Assembly (NCBI GenBank): GCA_963728875.1
Contig: CAVSLJ010000002.1
Location: 62,001 to 126,000 of the forward strand
From: DASUPK01 sp963728875
GTDB lineage: Bacteria > Actinomycetota > Thermoleophilia > Solirubrobacterales > 70-9
Direction of reading: 5' to 3'
DNA: 64,000 nt
The translations under genes and the position numbers were made by a program. Positions 1 to 8,131 of this stretch are shown one piece after another. Positions within the stretch are counted from its first letter, which is position 1. Each line of letters begins with the position of its first letter. The notes beneath the pieces are model-generated. The model searched no databases, had not been told where the DNA came from, and saw only the letters and a list, made by a program, of their open reading frames with translations.

Positions 1-300
1 GCCGACGCCATCCTCCAGGAGGAGATCCGCGCCGCCGGCCTCTACCGCGAGCTCTGGCAGTCCTTCTGCGTGCTGCCGGTAGTCCGCTCGGTCGGCGTCC
101 AGGGCGATGAGCGCTCCTACGCCCACCCGATCGTGATCCGCGCGGTCACCTCCGACGACGCGATGACCGCCGACTGGGCGCGGCTGCCCTACGACCTGCT
201 CGAGCGAGTGTCCAACCGGATCATCAACGAGGTCCGTGGCGTCAACCGCGTCACGCTCGACCTCACCTCGAAACCGCCCGGCACCATCGAGTGGGAGTAG
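1..300 (+). CDS. guaA: GMP synthase (glutamine-hydrolysing), C-terminal end
   Basis: Only the last 99 codons are inside the window; the frame is open from base 1. GuaA amidates XMP to GMP in the cytoplasm, using ammonia from glutamine. The visible part is the C-terminal dimerisation domain: it has the LPVVRSVGVQGDERSYAHP block, the AVTSDDAMTADWARLPYD block and the family-typical end KPPGTIEWE before TAG. The amidotransferase and ATP-pyrophosphatase domains lie upstream of the window. The next gene is convergent, so this is the 3' end of its transcription unit. Confidence 0.96.
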   Translation, partial: ADAILQEEIRAAGLYRELWQSFCVLPVVRSVGVQGDERSYAHPIVIRAVTSDDAMTADWARLPYDLLERVSNRIINEVRGVNRVTLDLTSKPPGTIEWE

Positions 301-331
301 GGCACCGCACCGCCCGCGGAGCCGCTCCAGC

Positions 332-1963
332 TCACTTCTTAGTGCCGCCCGGCTTCCCACCCCACTCGTAGGCGCCGATGTCGGGCTTCTTGTACCGCCC
401 GTAGCCGCGCTGGTCATAGGCGTCCGACACCGTCCCGGGGGCGTCCGCATGGTTGATCGCCTTGGAGCCCTTCTTGAGAGCGATGGTCTGGGTTGGGCCG
501 CGGTTCTTGACGAGCTGGCCGAGGTTCAGCTTCCCGCCGAAGAGATCACCGGTGGCGCCGAAGCCCTGGCAGCCGGTGGGGTTTCCGATCAGGTTGTGTC
601 CCAGCGACTGGAACGGGTTTCCGAATCCCGTCGCGCAATCGGAGGGCTGGGTCCTTCCCCCGGGCAGTAGGACTATGTTGAGGCCCAGGAGGCTGTTATG
701 GACGCTGAAGACGTCCTTGTCCTCCTCGTAGATCCCGCCGCCGAGTCCGTAGCGCTGGACGCCGGCCTCCAGCTCGGTATTTGCCTGATTGCGGGCGATC
801 GTGACGTGGTTCATCGAGACGGTCGCATGGCTGCCGAAGCCCACCGCGGCATCGGCGGTGCCGATGCCGCCCGCGTCCCGGCCGGCCTGGTTGTTGGCGA
901 GCGTCGAGTTCAACATGGCCAGACTCACCCCCGCCTTCGCGGTCGGGGCGTTGATGCCGACTCCGCCTCCGCTCGCGGTCGTGGAGTTGCCCGAGATGGT
1001 CGAGCTGCTGATCTCCGAGGACTGCGAGCCGGCGTCGATGGCGACGCCGCCGCCGAATGAACGCGAGTGGTTGCCGGTGACCGTCGTTCCGGACATCACC
1101 AGGCGCGACCACCACTGGTTCGGGTCCTGGGTGACCGCCTCCGGTGGGATGGCGGAACCCGGGATGAAGATCCCTCCGCCGCCGCCCCCGGCGGAGTTGT
1201 CGCCGAGATAGGCGTTGCTGAGCCATGCGGTGCAGTAGCTGAAGATCCCGCCGCCGTTCCCGCCGGCGCTGTTGTGCGTTGCGCGACTGCCCCAGAACGT
1301 GAGCGGACCGCCGAGGCCCGAGCACGGCCCGATGAAATAGACGGCACCGCCGTCACTCGCCGCCCTGTTGCCCTTGAACCGGCTCTTGCGGACCTGGCCC
1401 GCCCCCGAACCAAAGCTGAAATAGATGGCACCGCCGCGGCCATCCGCGATGTTGTTGATGAAGCGGCTGTCGATGACCCCCGGTCTGCCGAGGACCGCCC
1501 CACCGTTGCCGCTGTCCCCTGGTGTGACGGGTGCGTGCCCGTCCCGCAGGATGACCCGATCCAGGACCGGGGAGCCCTCGAAGATGCGATCGATGCCGTT
1601 GGCGTCGATCGTGGCCGGATCGCCGCGTCCCTTCGTGATGACTGTGATCGACGCCTTCAGGTCCAGGTCCCCGGTGAAGGCCGCATTCTCGCCGGCGCCG
1701 GCCCGGGTGAGCCGGTAGCGCTTGCCGGGGCGAAGCACGATCTTGCCGCCCATCGCGTCATTCGCGGCGATCACCGCCTCGCGCAGGGAGCAGTCCTTCT
1801 TCTTGCAGCCGTTCGGCGCCGGATCGTCGGTGCGAGTCGGGTGGTAGACCCCGGCCGAGGCGGCCGAAGCAGTCGCCGGCAGGCCGACTGCGACCAGGCA
1901 TCCCGCCAGCAGGAGGATCAACGGGATGGCCGGCCGGAACGGCCGGCTCTTGCGATCGCTCAT
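332..1963 (-). CDS. Secreted CSLREA-domain right-handed beta-helix protein
   Basis: A 543-residue exported protein. The start ATG is preceded by GAGGA six bases upstream. Residues 1-35 form a signal peptide (basic SDRKSRPFR, hydrophobic LILLLAGCLVAVGLPATASA). Next comes the CSLREAVIAAND motif of CSLREA proteins at about residue 58, then a long Gly/Asn/Ser-rich stretch of repeated GGG(I/V) turns typical of parallel beta-helices. The C-terminus QRGYGRYKKPDIGAYEWGG resembles the choice-of-anchor Q module. Homologues are surface or secreted proteins of unknown function, sometimes pectate-lyase-like; no catalytic triad was recognised. It is transcribed convergently to guaA and stands alone. Confidence 0.85.
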   Translation of the reverse strand: MSDRKSRPFRPAIPLILLLAGCLVAVGLPATASAASAGVYHPTRTDDPAPNGCKKKDCSLREAVIAANDAMGGKIVLRPGKRYRLTRAGAGENAAFTGDLDLKASITVITKGRGDPATIDANGIDRIFEGSPVLDRVILRDGHAPVTPGDSGNGGAVLGRPGVIDSRFINNIADGRGGAIYFSFGSGAGQVRKSRFKGNRAASDGGAVYFIGPCSGLGGPLTFWGSRATHNSAGGNGGGIFSYCTAWLSNAYLGDNSAGGGGGGIFIPGSAIPPEAVTQDPNQWWSRLVMSGTTVTGNHSRSFGGGVAIDAGSQSSEISSSTISGNSTTASGGGVGINAPTAKAGVSLAMLNSTLANNQAGRDAGGIGTADAAVGFGSHATVSMNHVTIARNQANTELEAGVQRYGLGGGIYEEDKDVFSVHNSLLGLNIVLLPGGRTQPSDCATGFGNPFQSLGHNLIGNPTGCQGFGATGDLFGGKLNLGQLVKNRGPTQTIALKKGSKAINHADAPGTVSDAYDQRGYGRYKKPDIGAYEWGGKPGGTKK

Positions 1964-2028
1964 TTCAGTTCCTCATTTGACGTAACCCGAATCCAGGCTC
2001 GAAGGCGCGGTCCCAAATCGGGTCTGCG

Positions 2029-2409
2029 TCAGCTTGCCTGCCCAAGCGCGGCGCGCAGGCCGGGAAGGTCGTCCGAGCCGAAGACGATCCGGTTCTGCGT
2101 GGCGACGTAGACGAGATCGAGGTTGATCTCCGCCTTGGCGATCTTGCGGGTCAGGTCCGCGAGCACGCCGGGGCGGTCCTCGACCGTCACCACCACCACC
2201 TCGCGCTCCCGCGTGACCGCGAGGTGTGAGATCGCCAGCGCGTGTCTCGCGGCCTCGGCGTGCGGGACCAGGATGTGCAGCTCCGCCCGGTCGCCGGGCC
2301 CGATGCAGGTGACCGCCGAGATGTTCACGCCCGCGTCGCTGATCGCCGCCGCCACGTCGGCAAGGGCGCCGGGGGTGTTCTCGATGTCGATGTCGAGATC
2401 GATCGCCAG
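2029..2409 (-). CDS. ACT-domain protein (probable CTG start)
   Basis: A cytoplasmic protein of about 126 residues with two consecutive ACT modules, small ligand-binding folds that usually sense amino acids. The second begins EVVVVTVEDRPGVLADLTRKI. The first runs AIDLDIDIENTPGALADVAAAI, but its opening strand lies upstream of the first standard start codon (GTG at 2355). No ATG, GTG or TTG precedes it in frame before the stop at 2422-2424; the only near-cognate codon in the right place is CTG at 2409. A call from 2355 would lose the first beta strand. That same stop ends the M23 gene upstream, so the two genes lie in one frame separated by one stop and four codons. No target amino acid can be named. 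Confidence 0.75.
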   Translation of the reverse strand: MAIDLDIDIENTPGALADVAAAISDAGVNISAVTCIGPGDRAELHILVPHAEAARHALAISHLAVTREREVVVVTVEDRPGVLADLTRKIAKAEINLDLVYVATQNRIVFGSDDLPGLRAALGQAS

Positions 2410-2421
2410 GCCGGGATCAGC

Positions 2422-3015
2422 CTACTCCGCGGCGTCGTAGAAGAGCCGCTCGGTTACCGAATACTGACCCGCGGGCGGCGCCGGCTCGGTCTGCAACTTG
2501 CCACCGGAGAACTTGTCCCAGGAGCGCAGGTGGGGGAGCGGGTCGGTGCGGCTTCCGCCGGCGAACCAGCGGCCCTTCCAGAGCTCGAAGTGGAGGTGAC
2601 AGACGCCGCTGTCGGATCCGGTCTGGCCGACGGAGCCGATGCGCTGGCCGACGTGGACCCGCTTGTCGATCCCGACCCGCGCGCGGCCCTTCATGTGGCC
2701 GTAGACGAAGTCGAAGCGCGTTCCCCTGCCCCCGAGGACGACGTAGTTGCCGTAGCCGTCCGAGTAGCCGGCGGACTTCACCACCGCGTCGTGCGCCGCA
2801 ACGATCGGTGTTCCGCAGCCGGCGAGGATGTCCTGACCGAGGTGGACCGTGCCGTTCGCCCGCTTCACCCCGAAGCCGGTGACGGCCGGGTTGCCGTAGT
2901 TGTGGGTGCCGCGGAGCGGATAGCGGTAGCGCTGGGTGGCCGCGGCGGGAGCGGCCGCGATTGCCACGAGCACGGCGACCGCGAGCAGCGCGGGAATCAG
3001 TCGGCGACTGCGCAT
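2422..3015 (-). CDS. Secreted M23 (LytM-type) metallopeptidase
   Basis: Predicted peptidoglycan DD-endopeptidase exported by a signal peptide (MRSRRLIPALLAVAVLVAIAAAPAAA). The M23 zinc site is complete: HLGQD (His and Asp ligands), the YGHM block and CHLHFELW with its HxH motif. At about 197 residues it is a minimal single-domain LytM enzyme without LysM or SH3 targeting modules. I start it at the ATG at 3015, which opens a clean signal peptide; an ATG at 3033 is possible. It follows a paralogous M23 gene on the same strand 59 bases upstream, so it may share the riboswitch-controlled transcript. Its stop codon abuts the ACT gene. Confidence 0.88.
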   Translation of the reverse strand: MRSRRLIPALLAVAVLVAIAAAPAAATQRYRYPLRGTHNYGNPAVTGFGVKRANGTVHLGQDILAGCGTPIVAAHDAVVKSAGYSDGYGNYVVLGGRGTRFDFVYGHMKGRARVGIDKRVHVGQRIGSVGQTGSDSGVCHLHFELWKGRWFAGGSRTDPLPHLRSWDKFSGGKLQTEPAPPAGQYSVTERLFYDAAE

Positions 3016-3074
3016 GCCTAGGGTGGAACACATCCGGGGGCCGGTTGTAGCACCGCCCTCGGAGGCCGGCCGAG

Positions 3075-3665
3075 TTAGGCCTTGTAGCCCTGGTAGGTCT
3101 GGAGGTAGGGCATCGGGTCGACCGGGTGGCCGCCTCGATACCACTTGCCGAGCCAGAGCTCGAAGTGGAGGTGGCAGGCGGTGGCATCACCGGTCTGCCC
3201 CACGATGCCGATCTGCTGGCCGGGCTGGACGACCGTGCCCTTGATGACCGAGGCATGCGCCGCGAGGTGGGCGTACATGTAGTCCTGGTGGAGCTTCTTG
3301 TTGCGGATGACGACGTAGTTGCCGGCGAGGCTCTGGAAGCTCACGAACTTGACCTTCGCCCGGCTGACCGCGACCAGCGGCGTGCCGCAGGCGGCCATGA
3401 TGTCCTGGCCCTGATGGCTGTGGCCCTTGCGGGCCGCCCCGATGCCCTGCCCGAAGGTGTGGGGTCCGGCGACCGGGAAGATCATCGTGCCGGGAGGCGC
3501 CGTGGTGGTGGTCGGGTCGGTCGGCGTGGTGGTCGTGCCCGGAGCGCCGACCCCGCCGCTCTGCGCGAAGGCCGTCTGGGAGCCGACCACGGAGAGCGCC
3601 AGCGCCGCGGCAGCGATCAGCGCCACCCTGCGGGGCTTGGGTCCAACCGGCTTGTCGGTCGACAC
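3075..3665 (-). CDS. Secreted M23 (LytM-type) metallopeptidase under a c-di-AMP riboswitch
   Basis: Second exported LytM peptidase. After a signal peptide ending near QTAFAQ there is a Thr/Pro-rich linker (about residues 40-60), then the M23 domain with HQGQD, YAHL and CHLHFELW, so all zinc and catalytic residues are present. It is a diverged paralogue of the next gene downstream. GTG at 3665 has a GAGAG stretch eight bases upstream; GTG at 3674 is the alternative start. The 5' leader folds as a ydaO-type c-di-AMP aptamer, which in actinobacteria commonly controls cell-wall hydrolases. The likely role is wall remodelling coupled to osmotic state. Confidence 0.9.
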   Translation of the reverse strand: MSTDKPVGPKPRRVALIAAAALALSVVGSQTAFAQSGGVGAPGTTTTPTDPTTTTAPPGTMIFPVAGPHTFGQGIGAARKGHSHQGQDIMAACGTPLVAVSRAKVKFVSFQSLAGNYVVIRNKKLHQDYMYAHLAAHASVIKGTVVQPGQQIGIVGQTGDATACHLHFELWLGKWYRGGHPVDPMPYLQTYQGYKA

Positions 3666-3680
3666 GCTTTGCACTCTCTC

Positions 3681-3818
3681 TGCGGCCTACGGAGTTAGCT
3701 GGCGGGCTCGCGCCGAGAGCGGCGCTACGAACCAGTTGGTTGCGATTCGCCCCTGGGGTGTGAACCCCTTTGGGTCCTCCGTTCCCACCGGATCGATCCG
3801 GTGGAACTTGGCCTTGCT
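3681..3818 (-). ncRNA. c-di-AMP riboswitch (ydaO/yuaA class)
   Basis: On the minus strand the leader of the M23 pair contains the ydaO consensus blocks in order: a GGCC arm near 3813; a long P2 hairpin (3781-3807, arms GTTCC-ACCGGATC and GATCCGGTGGGAAC); ACGGAGGACCC; GGGGTTCACACCCC; GGGGCGAATCGC; then CCAGCTAACTCCGTAGGC, closing P1 against GGCC. The order and the AGCTAACTCCG core match my memory of characterised thermophile ydaO aptamers. In characterised actinobacterial cases ligand binding lowers expression of peptidoglycan hydrolase genes. The aptamer ends about 16 nt before the start, so control could act on translation or termination. No separate terminator hairpin is evident. Confidence 0.9.
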
Positions 3819-3833
3819 GGCGCGGCAGTATAA

Positions 3834-3866
3834 CCAGAGGCCCGGGGGATATCCCCGGACCTCTGG
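3834..3866 (-). terminator. Strong hairpin after the osmolyte transporter operon
   Basis: Near-perfect inverted repeat: CCAGAGG-CCCGGGG, a GATA-type loop, then TCCCCGG-A-CCTCTGG. It lies 50 bases beyond the stop of the substrate-binding protein gene and just before the riboswitch leader. It lacks a clear U-tract on either strand, so it may be a GC-rich actinobacterial terminator or an RNA-stabilising 3' end. Confidence 0.6.
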
Positions 3867-3915
3867 TCTCAGCCTAAAACGGGTCGCTGCTTACGCAGCG
3901 CCCTCGCATCAACCG

Positions 3916-4896
3916 CTACTGGATGTAGCCGTCCTCCTTCAGGTACTGCGTGGCCACGTCGGCTGGATCCTGCTTGTCGATGTCGACGCGGGCGTTCAGC
4001 TCCTGCATGACCGGCAGCGTCAGGCCCTTCTGGACCTTCTCGATCGTCGCCGCGTAGTCGGGCCCGGCCTTGTCGACCGTGGCCTGGTCGGTCACCCAGA
4101 TCACGTTCCCCGAGGGGAAGATCCCCTTGTCGTCCTCGAGCAGGACGTACTTGTCGGGGTTCGCGGACAACTGCGCGTCCGAGGTGAAGACGATCGACGC
4201 GTCGGCCTGGCCCTTGTCGAGCACCGTGTAGCGGAGCCCGATGTCGACCGGGTTGAACGACTTGAATTGGAGGCCGTAGGTGTCCTGCAGTCCGACCAGG
4301 CAGTCCTGCCGCTCCCGGCACTCGGGCGAGCCGTACAGGGTCAGGTCCTGTGACTTGCCCTGGAGTTCGGAGATCTTCGTGACCCCGAGCTCGTCGGCCT
4401 TCGTCTTCAGCATGCCGAACGCGTTCGAGTCGGCGAACGGCGTCGGGGCGAAGGCGGTCTGACCCTTCGGCTGGAGCTCGGCCTGAGCCTGCTGGTACGC
4501 CTCCTGCGCATCGGCGGGAACGGACGTCTTCCCGAAGATGGACTCGAGCAGCGTCGAGGTGTACTCCGGGTAGCCGCTGATCTCCCCGTCCTGGAGCGCC
4601 TTGTAGGCGATCGTCTCGGAGCCCAGGTTGAGGTTGGTCTTCACGTCGTACCCGGCAGCCTGCAGGGCCTGCGCGTAGATGTTCCCGAGGATGTACTCCT
4701 CGGTGAAGTTCTTGGAACCCACCGTGAGCTGAATCCCGCTGTTGGCTGAGTTCTCCTTGATCAGGTTGGCGGAGTTGCCCCCGCTGGTCCCGGTGTCGTT
4801 GTTGTCATCGCTGCCCCCACAGGCAGCAACACCGAGAGCCAGCACCAGCGCCGCAATCAGCGCGAAGGCCGCCCTTACTCGCGAATGGCCGGTCAT
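3916..4896 (-). CDS. opuCC: Osmoprotectant ABC transporter substrate-binding lipoprotein (OpuCC/ProX type)
   Basis: A 326-residue lipoprotein that would capture glycine betaine, choline or a related compatible solute outside the membrane. ATG at 4896 has an AGGAGG ribosome site ten bases upstream. The N-terminus gives a lipoprotein signal with lipobox VAAC, followed by an Asn/Gly/Ser linker. The mature part starts with the family block GSKNFTEEYILGNIYAQAL and continues with GSETIAYKALQDGEISGYPEY, typical of the OpuAC/QAT binding-protein family. It is the last gene of the four-gene operon, 56 bases after the second permease. Ligand specificity cannot be read from sequence alone. Confidence 0.92.
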   Translation of the reverse strand: MTGHSRVRAAFALIAALVLALGVAACGGSDDNNDTGTSGGNSANLIKENSANSGIQLTVGSKNFTEEYILGNIYAQALQAAGYDVKTNLNLGSETIAYKALQDGEISGYPEYTSTLLESIFGKTSVPADAQEAYQQAQAELQPKGQTAFAPTPFADSNAFGMLKTKADELGVTKISELQGKSQDLTLYGSPECRERQDCLVGLQDTYGLQFKSFNPVDIGLRYTVLDKGQADASIVFTSDAQLSANPDKYVLLEDDKGIFPSGNVIWVTDQATVDKAGPDYAATIEKVQKGLTLPVMQELNARVDIDKQDPADVATQYLKEDGYIQ

Positions 4897-4952
4897 CACG
4901 TGACCCTCCTCTCGTCTGGGGACCTGCGCCCCCTGGAATGGACCTGCTGATC

Positions 4953-5684
4953 CTATGCGGCGGCACCTGCGCGCGCGAGCTTCAGGCCCTTCGGCGTGAG
5001 CAGCCACTGGAGCCCCGCGAGACTGAGCTCGAGCGTGAGGGTGAGCAGGGCGATCAAGATCGCGCCGGCCACCACGCCCTGATCTCCATAGACGTTCCTG
5101 CCGAGGATGTAGTCGCCCAGCGTGCTCACTCCGGCGAGCGAGGCGAGCGCGACCGTGGCGACGATGTTCACGGCGGAGGTGCGCACCCCGGCCATGATCG
5201 TCGGCACAGCCAGCGGCAGCTCGACCCGGAGGATGGTCTGGAGCGGGTTCATGCCCATCCCGCGCGCCGCTTCGACGGCGTTCGGATCCACCTGGCTCAT
5301 CCCCACATATGTGTTGGTGAGGATCGGCGGAATGCCGAGGACGGCGAAGGCGATGGTGACGTTGCCGAGCCCGACGCCGATGAAGGCCGCCACGAAGGCG
5401 ATCAGCGCCAGTTCGGGGACCGCCCTCCCGGCGTTGCCGATGGCCACCGCGAAGCCCTCGCCCCTCCTCAGGTGGCCGAGGATGATCCCGACCGGCAGGG
5501 CGATGGCGATCGACGCGCCGAGCGCCAGGAAGGTGACCTTGAGGTGCTGGCCGGTCAGGTGCAGGGTCTGATCGGGGCCGCCGACCAGAGTGCTCCCCGT
5601 GCGGGCCTCCTGCTGGTGGAAGATGAAGTCGATCGCGTCCGGGAACACGTTCAGGAGGCCGAGGTGCAGGAAGGTGAGGCTCAC
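4953..5684 (-). CDS. opuCD: Osmoprotectant ABC transporter permease (second subunit)
   Basis: Inner-membrane permease of 243 residues in the OpuC family. GTG at 5684 has GGAGG about eight bases upstream and overlaps the stop of the preceding permease as GTGA. After a short amphipathic start it carries the BPD-transporter membrane domain, with the ATPase-coupling loop around EAARGMGMNPLQTILRVELP. It would form a heterodimeric channel with its neighbour, powered by the CBS-containing ATPase. About five to six membrane segments are visible. Confidence 0.9.
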   Translation of the reverse strand: MSLTFLHLGLLNVFPDAIDFIFHQQEARTGSTLVGGPDQTLHLTGQHLKVTFLALGASIAIALPVGIILGHLRRGEGFAVAIGNAGRAVPELALIAFVAAFIGVGLGNVTIAFAVLGIPPILTNTYVGMSQVDPNAVEAARGMGMNPLQTILRVELPLAVPTIMAGVRTSAVNIVATVALASLAGVSTLGDYILGRNVYGDQGVVAGAILIALLTLTLELSLAGLQWLLTPKGLKLARAGAAA

Positions 5685-6421
5685 GCACTCGCCTCCCTCG
5701 GGTTCCGGCGCCAGGGAGCGAGCAGGCGCTGCGCGACCAGCAGCAGCAGGTCGAAGCCGATCGCCATCAGGATGGTCAGCCCACCGGCGATCACGATGTT
5801 CGTCTTGAAGGTGAGCTGCTGGTAGAGCGGGCCGCCCAGCGTGTTGACGTTGGCGAACACCATCAGGCTCGCGATCGCCACCGTCGAGACCGTGGCGATG
5901 CGCAGCCCGGCGATGATCTCCGGCAGCGCCAGCGGCAGCTCGACCCGCCAGAGCAGCTGGCGATCCGTCATTCCCATCCCGCGCCCCGCCTCCTTGCTGT
6001 CGGCCGGGACGTTGGCGAGCCCGGCGACGATGTTCCGGTAGATGATCTGCAGCGTGTAGACGCTGAGGACGATGATCGCCGTCGTCCACCCCAGGCCGGT
6101 GATCGGCAGCAGGAGAAAGATGAACGCGAGCGAGGGGATCGTGTAGAGCACGCCCGTCGCTCCGGTGAACGTCGGGACGAGCCAGCGCCGCCCGTGGGAG
6201 AGGAGCGCCATCCCGAAGGCGACGGCGAACCCGATCGCGACGGCGATCATGACGAGCACGAAGTGGTTGAGGAGAGGCGTCGTGTAGCGGTCGAAGTTGT
6301 CGAAGGCCCAGCCGGGGCAGAACGCCTTGTTCTGGGCGACGCAGCTCCCGTTGCCGCCCGTCCGGTTGTGGATCTCGATGGCGCCGAGGAGCGGGGCGAG
6401 CTTGGCGAGCGCGAGGGTCAT
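5681..6421 (-). CDS. opuCB: Osmoprotectant ABC transporter permease (first subunit)
   Basis: A 246-residue permease of the osmoprotectant importer. ATG at 6421 overlaps the ATPase stop as ATGA. Residues 20-45 form an external stretch with two cysteines (GSCVAQNKAFC), which could form a disulfide. The membrane domain follows, with coupling loop EAGRGMGMTDRQLLWRVELP, closely parallel to that of the second permease. The two permeases are diverged duplicates and should form the translocation pore together. Confidence 0.9.
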   Translation of the reverse strand: MTLALAKLAPLLGAIEIHNRTGGNGSCVAQNKAFCPGWAFDNFDRYTTPLLNHFVLVMIAVAIGFAVAFGMALLSHGRRWLVPTFTGATGVLYTIPSLAFIFLLLPITGLGWTTAIIVLSVYTLQIIYRNIVAGLANVPADSKEAGRGMGMTDRQLLWRVELPLALPEIIAGLRIATVSTVAIASLMVFANVNTLGGPLYQQLTFKTNIVIAGGLTILMAIGFDLLLLVAQRLLAPWRRNPREASA

Positions 6422-7636
6422 ACGCCCCGGGGCCGCTCGACCGCCGGGTGCTCCTCCACCTTCGCCTCGGGCGAGACCAGGAACTCCGAGATGATCTCCA
6501 CGGAGAGCACGCCGGCTATCCGTCCCTGCGCGTCGGTCACCGGGGCGTATTGGGTCTCGGTCTGGAGGAGGTCGGCGAGGGCATCGCGCATGATGTCGTC
6601 CGCGTCGAGGAGCGGCTCGGGTCCCGTGTCCGGCGTCTCCGGGACGGTGTCGCGCCGGAGGTCGGAGTCCGAGAGCCAGCCCAGGGGCCGGCGCCCCGAG
6701 TCGACGACGAGGGCGTGCGGGACCTCCGCACCCTCGAGCTTGGCCCGCACCTCCGCCGTGGGCTGCCCCACATAGGCAAGCGGCGCCTCCCAGAGGTTGA
6801 TGTCCCGGACCCTCATCAGGGCCAGACGCTTCAGCGCACGGTCCGCGCCGACGAAGTCCTCGACGAAGTCGTCGGCCGGCGACATCAGCAGCTCGGCGGG
6901 GGTTGCGTACTGGGCCAGGTGCCCACCCTGTTTGAGGATCGCGATCCGGTCGCCCATCTTGATCGCCTCGTCGATGTCGTGGGTCACGAACAGGACGGTC
7001 TTCCGGATCGCGGCCTGGAGGCGCAGGAACTCGTTCTGCAGCCGCTCCCGGTTGATCGGGTCGATCGCACCGAAGGGCTCGTCCATCAGCATCACCGGCG
7101 GGTCCGCCGCGAGCGCCCGGGCGACGCCGATGCGCTGCTGCTGGCCGCCGGAGAGCTGGCTCGGGAAGCGGTCGCCGAGCGCCGGGTCGAGGCCGATCAC
7201 GTCGAACAGCTCGCGAACCCGCTTGTCGGGTGCGGTCCTTGTCCCAGCCGAGCAGGTTCGGCACGGTCGCGATGTTGTCGGCGATGGTCTTGTGCGGGAA
7301 CAGGCCGGTCTGCTGGATCACGTAGCCCATCTCGCGGCGCAGCTCGGTCGGGTCTCGATCCCGGACGGAGTCGTCGCCGATCAGGATGTCGCCCTCGGTG
7401 ATCTCGACCGTGCGGTTCACCATCCGCATCGCGGTGGTCTTGCCGCAGCCTGACGGCCCGACCAGGACGCAGATCTCGCCGGCGGGCACCTCGAGGGAGA
7501 GGTGGTTGATCGCGGGCACCTCCTGGCCCGGATATCGCTTGGTCACGTCGCGATACGAAACAGACGCGGCTTGGTGGCCAGCCTCCACTGCGCGCGATCC
7601 TACTCCCGCGGATCGCTGGCGAAGGCCGTTGACCAT
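6418..7636 (-). CDS. opuCA: Osmoprotectant ABC transporter ATPase with two CBS domains, frameshifted
   Basis: OpuCA-type ATPase split over two frames. The N-terminal part holds VSYRDVTKRYPG, Walker A GPSGCGKTTA and the QQTGLFPHKT Q-loop. The rest holds the signature LSGGQQQRIGVARAL, Walker B VMLMDEPFGAID, the switch His and, from about residue 270, two CBS motifs ending EIISEFL. The frames join at a GGG run (7228-7230, plus strand): removing one G gives DRTDKRVRELFDVIG and restores one protein. The rest of the operon is intact, so a sequencing error or very recent mutation is likely. CBS modules of such ATPases sense ionic strength or c-di-AMP in characterised relatives. The start could be ATG 7636 or GTG 7588. 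Confidence 0.85.
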
Positions 7637-7696
7637 GGCTATCATCCGCCGGCCGCGGATTGGTGCGCGGCTCTTTTTATGGCCACTGCGACAGCG

Positions 7697-8131
7697 ATGA
7701 AGACCTACCAGGCGAACGCCCAGGACCGCGAGCGGGACTGGTACGTCGTCGACGCCGAGGGCAAGACCCTCGGCCGGCTGGCGACCCAGATCGCCGACGT
7801 GCTGCGCGGGAAGCGCAAGCCGACCTATACGCCGCACGTCGACGTCGGCGACTTCGTCATCGTCGTCAACGCCGAGAAGATCGCGGTGACCGGCAAGAAG
7901 CGCGAGGACAAGCGCTACTGGCGCCACAGCGGGTACCCGGGCGGGATTCGCTCCCAGACCCTTGGCGATCTGCTCGAGCACCGTCCGGAGGAGGTCATCC
8001 GCCGGGCCGTCAAGGGCATGATCCCCCGCAACCGGCTGGGCCGCCAGCAGCTCCGCAAGCTCAAGGTGTACGCCGGCGCCGAGCATCCCCACCAGGCACA
8101 GCAGCCCAAGCCGCTGGAGATGGAGACGTGA
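7697..8131 (+). CDS. rplM: 50S ribosomal protein L13
   Basis: A 144-residue large-subunit protein. The start at ATG 7697 (MKTYQANAQDRERDWYVVDA) matches the usual family N-terminus and length; an upstream in-frame ATG at 7679 would add six residues. Conserved blocks are KTLGRLATQIADVLRGK, TPHVDVGDFVIVVNAEKI, and VKGMIPRNRLGRQQLRKLKV. The stop overlaps the rpsI start as TGATG, the classic translationally coupled L13-S9 pair. It is divergent from the osmolyte transporter operon. Confidence 0.96.
   Translation: MKTYQANAQDRERDWYVVDAEGKTLGRLATQIADVLRGKRKPTYTPHVDVGDFVIVVNAEKIAVTGKKREDKRYWRHSGYPGGIRSQTLGDLLEHRPEEVIRRAVKGMIPRNRLGRQQLRKLKVYAGAEHPHQAQQPKPLEMET

Noticed and set aside
3781..3807. Long inverted repeat considered as a terminator
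   Set aside because: It lies at the P2 hairpin position of the c-di-AMP aptamer, between P1 and the ACGGAGG block, so it is part of the riboswitch.
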